64,000 nucleotides of DNA from Eleginops maclovinus (Eukaryota > Chordata > Actinopteri > Perciformes > Eleginopidae): positions 14,254,293-14,318,292 of the forward strand of contig NC_086360.1 in assembly GCF_036324505.1 (NCBI RefSeq), written 5' to 3'. Within the stretch, counting starts at the first letter, position 1, and the number at the start of each line of letters is the position of its first letter. Shown here one piece after another: positions 1 through 10,031 of this stretch. Below the pieces are notes generated by a model. It saw only the letters and a program-made list of their open reading frames with translations. It had not been told where the DNA came from and made no database searches. Made by a program: the position numbers and the translations under genes.

Positions 1-126
1 TATACAATATCAATTACAAAGGCAATCATACTATGGTTTAAAATGTGTCCTATTGTTTCTGGTATTAAGTTGATAAATTCATCCTAAACTGAGAACATTT
101 CCATGCATGAGGATTTAAAAACTTGC

Positions 127-252
127 CTCCAAAGATACGGAACAGTTTTCTGCAGCTTGGGAGAGGCCACTTAGCACAATTTGCTTTCTGGAAGTTCTGT
201 TTGCGGGAGAGATATTCCTTTGGGAAGAATGTTTTTGCTGTTTGGTTTAACT
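127..252 (-). CDS. rnf180: rnf180 exon downstream of the RING exon (partial gene)
   Basis: This exon encodes the conserved stretch that follows the RING of RNF180/RINES, a membrane-anchored E3 ubiquitin ligase. The translation carries recognisable family blocks such as [10 protein letters not shown] and [10 protein letters not shown], ending at FGG. The acceptor is a clear pyrimidine tract followed by TTTACAG at 260-253. The exon opens with AG, which completes the split codon left by the RING exon (G|AG, Glu), so the two exons join in phase 1. The downstream boundary lies at 127/126 where the sequence reads GGAG|GCAAGT, an apparent GC-type donor. The remaining C-terminal exons, including the transmembrane segment known for this family, must lie left of the window. 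Identity rests on family knowledge and the exon chain. Confidence in identity is high; the exact donor is inferred. Confidence 0.85.
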
Positions 253-1247
253 CTGTAAACAAGACAAGGAGACAAACTTAATATTATAAAGCATCTTCTT
301 GATAGCCTGGATGAATGAAGTTTGATTTATGAGATATTAAAGATCCTGCATTATTACATTGTTATTTATTTTTTTCTTGTTCTGTTTCTGTGTGACCTCG
401 GCATTGGTAATCACCACAAAAGTCTTATCTAAAGTCGTGTTCACCTAATCACTCACAAGAGCCCTTAGTGTGTCTGCGATGCTCATAACCATGGCCACTC
501 TGCCTATTTATGGACACAGCAGTGTCCCTGTCGCTCATTTCTCCTACATACATCTAGAAGTAGGTCATAGTGAATCACAGAACTTCATTACTTATTCATA
601 GATTTGTCCAACTCAGACTACGTCCCATGTAATCAGTGTGAGTGATCACAAGGTTACTTCAAATAAGGATGTCACTATACAGCAGTACAGTGAAATATCT
701 TTACAGTACATTATGTAACATATAAGACAAAGGTTTTATTTTACATGTAACATCTTACTGTATGTTAAATAAAGATAGCGGTTTTATTTTCCATTGGTAA
801 CCCCCTTAATAAAAAGCTAGTTTTGTCATGCATTTGCCACCCATAAGGAGTTCTCCTTATTTTCAACAGAAAGCACAACATAAAGATGTTGTGATCCTGT
901 TTGATTTTCTCTTCTCATTCTGGGTGACTCATCTGGTCAGAGCTGAACTAAAGGTCTACTCTGCTCCCTGTGGGACGTCTGCAGCTGGGCCCTCGAACAA
1001 TCTGATGCTTAGATCTGTACCAATACACATATAGCTGCAATTATGCATGTATGCATCCACATATTTACTGTTTCATTACACTGCCATGGAATATTTTATT
1101 GCACTGTAAACCTCTTATTATACTGGCATATTTCAAAATCCTTTTGTCCATCCAACATTATTCAATTTAGAGTGCGGAGTCATAAGTACGAGGTGATTTA
1201 AAAATGTTGAGAATTGTACATCAAGTGCTTTCTGCCTATTAGCTCAC
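253..1247 (-). other. rnf180 intron
   Basis: This non-coding interval lies between the RING exon donor (GTGAGC at 1247-1242) and the next acceptor (TTTACAG ending at 253). I see AT-rich unique-looking sequence and no recognisable repeat or gene. Confidence 0.75.
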
Positions 1248-1475
1248 CCTTCTGGAAGAAGACATGTGTGATGATTGTTCTGCAGAGGGGGCAGGGTGTG
1301 TTGGTGGGGCTGTTCTTCGCTAGCGTCCTCAGACAGGGTTCACAGAAGACGTGGTTGCAGGGGTGACACATGTAAGGACTGAAGAACACGTCCAAACAAA
1401 CGGCGCAGATGAAACCTTCTCTGTCACCGGCGCTCAAGTCCTCGTCGTCCTCACTACTGCTGCTGGATGGGTTCC
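1248..1475 (-). CDS. rnf180: rnf180 RING-finger exon
   Basis: The exon encodes the catalytic RING of RNF180, which recruits an E2 enzyme and transfers ubiquitin. The motif is a complete C3HC4 finger: CAVC, then [12 protein letters not shown], then CPLCR, with LRTLAK between as in the vertebrate family. A serine/acidic run ([12 protein letters not shown]) precedes it. The donor is AAGG|GTGAGC, phase 1. Two acceptors are possible at the 5' edge. I chose AACAG|GG (exon start 1475) because it is phase-compatible with the donor at 4764/4763 of the upstream exon; CACCAAG|AG (start 1485) is not. The frame is open throughout and no key Cys or His is missing, so this part looks under coding constraint. 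Confidence 0.9.
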
Positions 1476-4400
1476 CTGTTGAACTCTTGGTGCGGGGAAA
1501 AGGCAGAGAGAGAAAAGACATATAGATGATAAAGATAGATGTATTCCATGCATATCTTATCTATCGTTTTGAGTGTTTTTTGAGAGCATTCAAATCAGGT
1601 TAGTGCCTAACAAAAAACAATTATTCAATGGATATCTCTTTTTTAATTGGAACATTTTCATGAAAAAACTCATTTCTAAAGGTTCAGACTGAAAGTGAAA
1701 ACATTGTGCTGCTCCACATATAAGGTTTTCAGTATGTATTATCACTTCAAGATGTCATTGCACCAGCTGGTGATTAATATCTGTGAAAATGTACTATTTT
1801 TCAGTCCTCTGGAGATTTTGTACTCTCTTCCTCGATACACCCATTTTGATCAGAGTAAATGACTTTTACAGCAACCGGCACAACATAATAATATGTGTGA
1901 GGACATGAGGGTGTTAGGTGTGAGCTCAAAAGAGCATAACGTTTACCTATCTACATTTATACCTTTGTACTGTAAAGCAAGAAGCGTTGTTTGCTAAAGA
2001 GGGAAATTTGACCCAGATACTGTTTCTAATTAAAACTCCATTCACTTTACAAAATAAAAAGGGGGGTTGCATCTCTCGAGGTAGAGTTTAAGTATAAGGT
2101 AGAGTGTGACAGATGAATACAAAATTGAGCAAGATAACACCTTGTCTTTATGCTGTACATGCCCTGTCCTCTTATCTTTCGATCTAGTCTGTACCCTTTT
2201 ATTCATAGAGCTCAATACACTGCTTTATCCCTCTTGTCTCCTCAGCAGTCAATTGCCCTCTGCAGACTCAAAATTTCTGAATTAAAACACAAATCATATA
2301 AGAGGAAGTGCCAACACTTGTTTTAAGAACAGTCTGTTGTATCCCTGAAGTCCCCCATCTCCTCCACAGACCTGTGGTAGAAATCCCAGAGGATTGGTGG
2401 CTGAGGCCTCAGTCTTGAAAAGCCTGGGGGTGCTTCCAGAGTAATTACCCTTTTCTCACTCAGGGGGAGCTCTGGGGACTTCAGTGTCTTACCAGCCTTC
2501 CTCCCAAGGTGTGTCATTATCACAGAAGAGACAACACAGTGTACACAGCTCCTAAGGAATCATGGGCACTGAGGCTTCCCCCTGCAACATGCACAGTAAC
2601 ATGACCATTTGTCTTGGTATCATTACATGGAAATGTGAAAATGGATAAATAAATGTCAACTTTCTTTCATTGCTTTCCCCAATTTTCACTTCTATTAGTT
2701 TGATTTAGTAGAGTTGTTACACCACTGACCTGAAATTGATATGATTTGAGTAAAATAATCATTAGTATTTCAGAGGAATACATTTTCTGCAGAACTCCAA
2801 GCAGCAAATAAAACTGCTTCAGTGATGCAGCTGAATAAAGTCAACCAAAGAATCAGCCACTAATTGCCTCTTCACCCCACAGGAAAAAATCACTTCCTGT
2901 GGGAAACTGGATGACAAAAACACCTGCTCTGACCTTTGGCAAACTTTGTAATGTGAAGTACAACAGGACATTGTACTCAGAAGTAGTAACATGATATTTT
3001 CTCAGGGGGGTTAAAACAAATATCTCCACAAACAAGAAGGTATAATATGTCAGCAGTAAAGATATATGAAATATGCAAGAGCAAAATAAATAAAAGCATC
3101 ATTCACATTGTGAAATATTTATTGATGATTAAAGGTTTTAAGAAAATAAATCACAAAAAGGGGGAATGAGACTATTGTTCTACTTCTCTTGGGGAGTATG
3201 TCAAAATGGCTACAGCAAATAGCAAAAATGCTGTGCTTGTAGTGAGGAGTTCCCCAGTGAGAATCATTGTAACTTTAAAGTGCAAAGTTGGAAAAAGCTG
3301 ACAAAAGAGCATGAACACCCCAAAATGCTTTGATAAGGATTAATGACCAAGCAAGCTCATTCAATTTCCCTCTGAATTAAAGAGAATCTAAAGTGCATAG
3401 TTGGACAAAAACGCGTAATCACTTTTTCTCTGAGTTAGTGAGAAGTTCAAAACCACATGAATACAGATAAAGTGTCGAGCTTAGCTTAGCATAAACACTG
3501 GAAGCACAGGGGAGCAGCAAGCATGCCCTGGTTGATAGTGTCATTATTCTATTGCCATTACACAATCTAATCAATATTTAAGGCTTTATAAGTTAAAGCA
3601 GTTAAATGTGTCTATTGCCACTTTATTATATGGTATGTTACTTGGTCAATTGACACACAACATGAATAATAAATGATAAAAGACACGTTGATCATTTGAT
3701 GGAGTTGTGCCTTTACTTGCTTTTCAGTCCAAACTGATTTACCCTTAGTTTATAACTGTGGGGAAAATTGAATACGATTTACACTTACAGTTGATGCATT
3801 TTCCTGTAAGTGACACATGCCATCTGTTCTCTTCCACAGAAATAATCCACCGGATTAAAATAGACACAATTACATGTGCTTGAGTGTATGTACATCATGC
3901 ATACATTAACAGGCCAAATCCAATGTGAGGGAGAGAGGAATAGCTTAACTAAAACAATGTAATCAGCAGGGGGGGTTTTTGAATTAGTCAATGGATATTG
4001 TACTTTTTCAAAGCAACTCATTCTATGAGCTTTCTCTAATTCAGAAGTAAGAATAATTTAAATCAACCGATATGACTGCAGATCTGCAGCAGCCAATCAA
4101 AACAGAATCTGATCTTTTGTATGATTGTTTTTGAAGTGCTCTCCAACCAGGACTCATCATGCAATCAATTCAGATGTAACCCCACTGTAAACCGCAAAGA
4201 CAATGGCTATTGAGATGAGTATGGTGCTGATAGGACTGTGAGCAGTCAGACTGTAGATGAAATGAAAACATAAATACACGTCACATGAACTGCTATAAAT
4301 GATTATAGAGAAAATGTTGAGCGATTCAGCCAGATTTCAGCCAGATTTTTGTGCCTATTGTAGTTTACCACACACTCAAATACACACAAGTCGTACTTGC

Positions 4401-4763
4401 TGTCTTGCGTTAAACTTTCATCATAAATATAAACAGACCTTAACTGAATCAGTTACTAACGTAACGCTGAAGTGCCGTGAGACTAGAGCAATCCAATAGT
4501 ACTGTGCCACGCTAATGCAACTTGATAAAGAATGCACAGATGCATGATTTGGTAAAAAAGAAAAGAGAAGGACATGCCATTCAATGGTAGTAACTTTCTC
4601 TCAAGTTCTTATATTGTTTTAAGTGTAACAACATGGAATGCAGGGGGAAATTAATTATTCAATGATCTAATTACAAGCTCTCTGGTTCCTCTTGTGGCAC
4701 ACAAAGATATGATCTTAATCATTAAACCACTGGCAAGAGTGACGAGAACAGCGACGTCAGTAC
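1476..4763 (-). other. rnf180 intron, about 3.3 kb
   Basis: Intron between the large rnf180 exon and the RING exon. Open frames inside (for example at 2323-2523 and 3785-4021) are short, lack known domains and have no splice context. No transposon is recognised here. Confidence 0.6.
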
Positions 4764-6107
4764 TTATTGGTGTTTGAAGGCTTAGTAAATTGTCATTCAC
4801 CTGTCTGCTCTCCTGCAGTTGACTTTGTCTCCATCTCTCTCTTCTCCTCTGCCTCCTCCTCAGACACTTAATCCTGTTCTTCTCTCTTTTACTCATCCTC
4901 CTCTCCCCAAAAGGAACATAAGGCAGTATCACTGCTGAGGTCATGGTTTGACCCGTCACCTCCACCAAACTACTGCCTCCATCCTCGCCATCTTCCAAAC
5001 CCTCCTGTTCTTCATCCTCCTCTCCTTCACCTGCCCCTAGCACTGAACTGGTGATGTGTGTCTGGGGGATTTGTGACGGTCGTCCAGATGATGCCGCTGT
5101 CCTCACCTCCAGCCAGAACGGATCTGGCTCTCTTGATGAATCTAATGGGTAGTGGTGGAGGTCTCCTGTCACTGTCCTGGATGAAAGTCTCTGAGGAGAG
5201 AGAGCTGAGGATCTAGATTGAATAGGAGGCGAAGGGAGAGCAGAAGAAATTAGTGTCATTGACGGGCAAGGGGCTAAGGGGTTTAAATCAGGGGTGATGG
5301 TCCTGGTGCAGTCAACACTGGGATGTCTAGGACATTGGTATCTTCTCTGGAAGTTATTTGATCCTTCACAAACTTCGGAAGTGCTGTTAAACAGGGTATC
5401 TGAATTACTGCTGGACAGACTTTCAGTGCTGCCTGTCCTTGTCTGCCCTGGAATCTATCTCCATGGGTATCAGTTCTTACAGTCTTTCTCGGCTTTTGGT
5501 TTCCTCTTGGGCTGCCTCCCGCATGTTCAACATTTGATATCTCCTCATCACTGTCTTGGTTTCCTTCTCTCCAACTTCCTCTTTCCTTGCTGCAGGTCTT
5601 CCTATTGGCTTTCCTCCCTGGCAGGGGAGGTCTCACCAGTGCCTCCACACTGCTCGACCTACCCTCTCCAGCCGGATCTGCACTTGTTAGCCCAGGTCTC
5701 ACTGGTTTAAAAAACGGGGTATGAGTCTTGTTGTTTCTGTTTTCTTCCCCAGCATCCTCACTTCCACAACCTCCAGTTCTGCGCGAGCTGTTTACACCAG
5801 ATGGTTCCAGATGGGAGCTCATGGTGGCAGTTTAGAGCACTTCAGTCACCAGCAGAGCAAAGCTGATGTAGCTTTAGCCAGCTAGCCTGGTCTTTCCGCT
5901 CTCATCTTTCCCTTAGTCTTTTCTTTGCCTGACAGTCTTTCTGAATGTATGGGAGGTAGAGGGACTGTTCCAGTGTAGAAAAGGTGAGCAGTGCTTTGCT
6001 CTGGCATGGACCATCCTGCTCCGGTTAGCCTGCTGGGACATTCCACACTTTTGATGAAGACAAAGCCCCACTGGTGAACCCCATTACAATAGGGGCACTG
6101 TCCAAAG
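4764..6107 (-). pseudogene. rnf180: rnf180 large central exon with apparent frame breaks
   Basis: This is the long, low-complexity middle of RNF180. Near the 5' edge, a CPYC followed by HQWGFVFIKSVEC resembles the family's N-terminal Cys-rich segment; a possible acceptor is GTGCAG at 6113-6108. Near the 3' edge the basic block MSKREKNRIKCLRRRQRRRE matches the family's Lys/Arg-rich motif, and the exon can end at ATAA|GTACTG (4764/4763). Between them the reading frame changes at least twice. The first frame runs from 6106 to about 6045. A second frame follows, with TAA at 5915-5913, 5876-5874 and 5834-5832, then is open to 5286. The third frame, open from 5454, carries the basic block. Explanations are gene decay, short unrecognised introns, or single-base assembly errors. 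Earlier exons were not found between 6108 and 8138. Family identity is fairly secure; pseudogene status is not. Confidence 0.6.
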
Positions 6108-6270
6108 CTGCACTATTGTCCTGTGTGACCTATAGAAAACACATTGCTATGCAACCATTGAATACACAAAAAGTAATGTGAATAAACCAGAGTAACCTTT
6201 TTTTAACTCACGTCCACAACCATGGTGTCAGCGTTTTTCACTCAGGGGTTTGCAAACTGAGCATAGATAG

Positions 6271-6290
6271 TGTGTGTTTGTGTGCGTTTA

Positions 6291-6321
<31 letters not shown>

Positions 6322-6335
6322 GTGGGGGGGGGGGG
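6271..6335. repeat. Impure (TG)n microsatellite ending in a G run
   Basis: Interrupted TG dinucleotides from about 6271 pass into a pure tract and then a run of about 13 G residues (6323-6335). Confidence 0.9.
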
Positions 6336-7164
6336 TATCATTTTCAAACAATTGTTTTATTTAATGTCTAAATTCAAGTTTTATGAAGGTATATACTTTT
6401 TAGTGTTTCAGTGTAAAAGTCTAGATCAGCAGAAAATCTAAATTTATTTGATGATTAATGTCAGGATAAACTTTATGTCGCTTTGTTCTGACAGGCTGCC
6501 TTATGGTTTCTAAATTGAGAATATAAGAAGAAATTAACAGCTTTAAAAAAGTTAATAGCATTAAAGATTGTCATAGGTAAGTTATTATAGGTATAGTATT
6601 TGTTTTGCATTTTGGGCTTTGGAATATCCCAGGAGACGTGACAGGACATCTCTTTTGTGCAGTGTGGCTATTAAACATTTGTCAAGTATTGGTTTTTTTG
6701 TTATTGTTCTAATGACGTCGATTATTTTTTTCCTAAAAAAGTTTTAACCTTTTATCCCCATATCAAAATACAAAACAGAGCTTTTAACTTCTCATAGGAA
6801 TGGGACAGGAAACATTTGTATGAAAGACAGGGAATGACTTCTGGGGGTAACTGTGATGGGGGTATCTTATAGACAAAAAAAGCAATTAGTAAAGAGTTCA
6901 GCCATGCACTTGTATTTTATGAGTGAATCCACTTTGAATATTAAGTGCAGCCTGAAGCAGGCATTAGTTAGCCAACATTGTACATTTCCCAAACTTCATG
7001 CCCACTGACAAAAATACATCCATGTGTGACTTTGACTAAACTTCTGGTGACAGTATTACATTCATGTGGGGGGGGGACCACGAAAGTGTTCACCTTTGCT
7101 ACTTGTGTCCCCCCCTCTGTCTCCTCCCTTTCAACAATATCCTTCAAACTCCACCCTGTGTACA

Positions 7165-7282
<118 letters not shown>

Positions 7283-7762
7283 CCATCCTACGTACTCTGC
7301 CTTGAACATATCTTGACACACGTTCCATGCATTATATGATGCTGTACCCGCTGTGGGCAGCAGATGGCAGCAGCTTTCCTCTCTGGATTGTCTTGGCGCT
7401 GTCCCTAGTCCTGAAACTACCCCTCGCTCTCGACGCTCCGTTCAGGTTGCCTTATTTCTAATTCCGGCTTGAAATGCATTGTTGCACCATTAAACACTTT
7501 ATAAGCACTTGGTGCTGAGTTTATATTTAAGGTCGTTTTGCCTTACATGAAAGCATTTTGTTTGTTCAAAGAAAAAATGATAGCCCTGACCATTTAAGAT
7601 GTGAACTTTAAAAATCCACAAATTCGAACAATCACTATGTCCAAATAATCAAAAAAAGTGGAGAGAAAAAGAGAGAAGAGCTTTGCACCCTCCTCGGCTG
7701 TTTGCAGTGGGGAAACGGGGAGAGCAGAGGCACAAAAACTCCAGGGCGACCTCCAAACGGTC

Positions 7763-7789
7763 TGACGTACCCCAATCTGCTGGTATAAA
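7763..7789 (+). promoter_or_regulatory. Possible htr1a core promoter: CRE-like site and TATA box
   Basis: TGACGTAC at 7763-7770 resembles a CRE half site, and TATAAA at 7784-7789 lies 350 bases before the htr1a ATG. Start sites about 30 bases after the TATA box would put the downstream CA array inside the 5' leader. This is motif reading only. Mammalian HTR1A promoters use several start sites, so other positions are quite possible. Confidence 0.3.
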
Positions 7790-7883
7790 TGAATTCACGG
7801 CGTCAACAAGCTCAGATGATTCGCAGCACCAGTAAGGGCACCCGGCTGTCAACACTCACGAGCTACAACACACAGAACCCCCC

Positions 7884-7885
<2 letters not shown>

Positions 7886-7971
<86 letters not shown>
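7886..7971. repeat. (CA)n microsatellite upstream of htr1a
   Basis: About 43 uninterrupted CA units ending about 170 bases before the htr1a start codon, between the possible TATA box and the ATG. Confidence 0.97.
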
Positions 7972-7974
<3 letters not shown>

Positions 7975-8138
7975 TGCGTCATGCGTCCTGAGAGCGACGG
8001 CACCAACACGGTAACTCCGATGGACCCCGGAAAACCGCACAGCGGCAGCAGTCTGAGGGGCTGACTGTGTCCTGCTAATCTGTCCAGCTGCGTGTCCTCA
8101 CTGCCCTGAGAAAGTTGTACTCTGAGTGCGGTCGCATA

Positions 8139-9389
8139 ATGGATTTTATAACAACAAGCAGCAACGACAGCAACGCCACAAGCACTTACCCAGACGGGGA
8201 GGACGTGGTTGCCGACTGGGACGGGGGTGAGAATGGCACGGGGTCCGGGTCTCTGGAAGATGTAAAGCTAAGTTACCAGATTATCACCTCTCTGCTCCTG
8301 GGGGCCCTCATTCTCTGCTCCATATTTGGCAATGCGTGCGTCGTGGCAGCGATTGCCCTGGAGAGATCTCTCCAGAATGTGGCTAACTATCTGATCGGAT
8401 CGCTGGCCGTCACAGACCTCATGGTATCGGTGCTGGTTCTACCAATGGCGGCCCTCTACCAGGTTTTGAGCAAGTGGACACTGGGGCAGGAAATATGTGA
8501 CTTATTCATCTCTCTGGATGTACTATGTTGCACATCATCCATCCTGCATCTGTGCGCAATTGCTTTGGACAGGTACTGGGCCATTACAGACCCAATTGAC
8601 TATGTTAATAAACGGACACCGAGGCGAGCTGCGATCTTGATAAGCGTGACTTGGCTTATTGGTTTCTCAATCTCTATCCCGCCTATGTTAGGTTGGAGAC
8701 GAGCCAAAGACAGGGCAAACCCCGACGCCTGCAGCATCAGCCAGGACCCAGGCTACACAATCTACTCCACATTTGGGGCTTTTTACATCCCTCTTATTCT
8801 CATGTTGGTCCTGTATGGGCGAATATTCAAGGCTGCTCGGTTTCGAATTCGAAAGACTGTCAAGAAAGTCGAAAAAGTAAAAGTGTCAGACAAGTTTTTG
8901 ACCGTGTCTCCGGCCATCTTCCACAAGAAAACTAACGGGGAAGCCGGGGTCAAAGGCTCTCCGTGCGTAAATGGCGCCGTGAAGCATGGAGAGGAAGGAG
9001 AGTCACTTGAGATCATTGAAGTTATCAGCAACTCAAAGACGCACCTGCCTCTGCCCAACACCCCCCAGTCCTCGCATGGCTACGAAAACATGAACGATAA
9101 GAACTCGGGGGCGAAGAGAAAGATCGCGCTGGCTAGGGAACGTAAAACGGTCAAAACACTGGGGATCATCATGGGGACTTTCATCTTCTGCTGGTTGCCG
9201 TTCTTCATCGTCGCACTCGTGCTGCCTTTCTGTGCAGATAGCTGCTACATGCCGGACTGGCTGTTCGCAGTCATAAACTGGCTGGGCTACTCCAACTCTC
9301 TCCTCAACCCCATCATATATGCCTACTTCAACAAAGACTTCCAAAGTGCTTTCAAGAAGATCATAAGATGCAAATTCCACAGAGCATAA
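8139..9389 (+). CDS. htr1a: 5-hydroxytryptamine receptor 1A
   Basis: A single-exon class A GPCR of 416 residues: the Gi/o-coupled serotonin receptor that acts as somatodendritic autoreceptor and postsynaptic inhibitory receptor at the plasma membrane. Seven hydrophobic segments are present. Seen features: N-glycosylation sites at N9, N12 and N32; amine-binding Asp127 in TM3; DRY at 144-146; disulfide partners Cys120 and Cys198; CWLP at 351-354 in TM6; NPIIY at 390-394 in TM7; a basic third loop (about 231-338); and a short tail with Cys411 as a likely palmitoylation site. I start at the ATG at 8139 (A at -3, G at +4); the upstream in-frame extension has no ATG. The acidic N-terminus resembles the fish 5-HT1A alpha type (htr1aa) more than beta, but I cannot assign the paralogue without a tree. 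The frame is intact and the neighbour rnf180 lies head-to-head as in human. Confidence 0.97.
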   Translation: MDFITTSSNDSNATSTYPDGEDVVADWDGGENGTGSGSLEDVKLSYQIITSLLLGALILCSIFGNACVVAAIALERSLQNVANYLIGSLAVTDLMVSVLVLPMAALYQVLSKWTLGQEICDLFISLDVLCCTSSILHLCAIALDRYWAITDPIDYVNKRTPRRAAILISVTWLIGFSISIPPMLGWRRAKDRANPDACSISQDPGYTIYSTFGAFYIPLILMLVLYGRIFKAARFRIRKTVKKVEKVKVSDKFLTVSPAIFHKKTNGEAGVKGSPCVNGAVKHGEEGESLEIIEVISNSKTHLPLPNTPQSSHGYENMNDKNSGAKRKIALARERKTVKTLGIIMGTFIFCWLPFFIVALVLPFCADSCYMPDWLFAVINWLGYSNSLLNPIIYAYFNKDFQSAFKKIIRCKFHRA

Positions 9390-9776
9390 CAACACATTCA
9401 AAACATTTTGTTTGACTTTGATGTGGAGTAAATTTAACTGACAGCAGGAAATGTTCACTGACTGTATGGGAGAAAAATAAGCCCACAGACTTTAATTCAG
9501 GGACAGCCTCCATTCGGTGTGTGTTCGAGGACCATGTAAAAAGAAAACGCAGGTTCATTGGCCGCTGATGAAGTGAGACATTGCAGGAACTTTTTGCTCT
9601 TAATGTACACGCATATGTTTATTCAGTGTTGTAGATACAGTATTTAGCCAATTTCCAACTGCGGACATCGTTGTATCGCCATGCAACACGTGGCATGTGC
9701 TGATTCCATGCATAACACCATAAGACACGAGGGGCTTACATCCTACGTCACGGCTTTGTAGTACTGAAAAAATAAA
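9390..9776 (+). other. htr1a 3' untranslated region and candidate poly(A) signal
   Basis: Non-coding sequence after the htr1a stop. AATAAA at 9771-9776, in the context TGAAAAAATAAAAGC, is the first good polyadenylation signal on the plus strand. The transcript end is inferred from the motif only. Confidence 0.5.
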
Positions 9777-9961
9777 AGCAATCAAGGTTTGGCATTAAGA
9801 AACATGAGTCCTTTTTGTTTAAAGAATAAGCGAGTAATAAGCCAAGCGGCATATAGTGAAAAATGTGTTTTTCTTGGGACCTGTCTCATCATATATCTTC
9901 ATATAATATAAAGTATGAATCATGTTGTAGAACAAACAAATCAGAGAGCTTTGGTTTGATA

Positions 9962-9970
<9 letters not shown>

Positions 9971-10030
<60 letters not shown>
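9971..10030. repeat. (GAT)n trinucleotide microsatellite
   Basis: Twenty perfect GAT units. Translations as poly-Asp or poly-His in open frames are artefacts. Confidence 0.97.

Positions 10031-10031
<1 letters not shown>

Noticed and set aside
5294..5710. 138-codon plus-strand frame over rnf180
   Set aside because: Antisense shadow; low-complexity Leu/Ser/Pro content and no known family.
7789..8064. Open frame of 91 codons overlapping the CA array before htr1a
   Set aside because: Mostly (CA)n translation; no homology or start context. Likely 5' leader or promoter DNA.
8115..8138. Eight-codon N-terminal extension of the htr1a frame
   Set aside because: It has no ATG; the first ATG is at 8139 with good context and gives the expected N-terminus.
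9033..9558. Minus-strand frames over the end of htr1a
   Set aside because: Shadows of the receptor gene with no domain or similarity.
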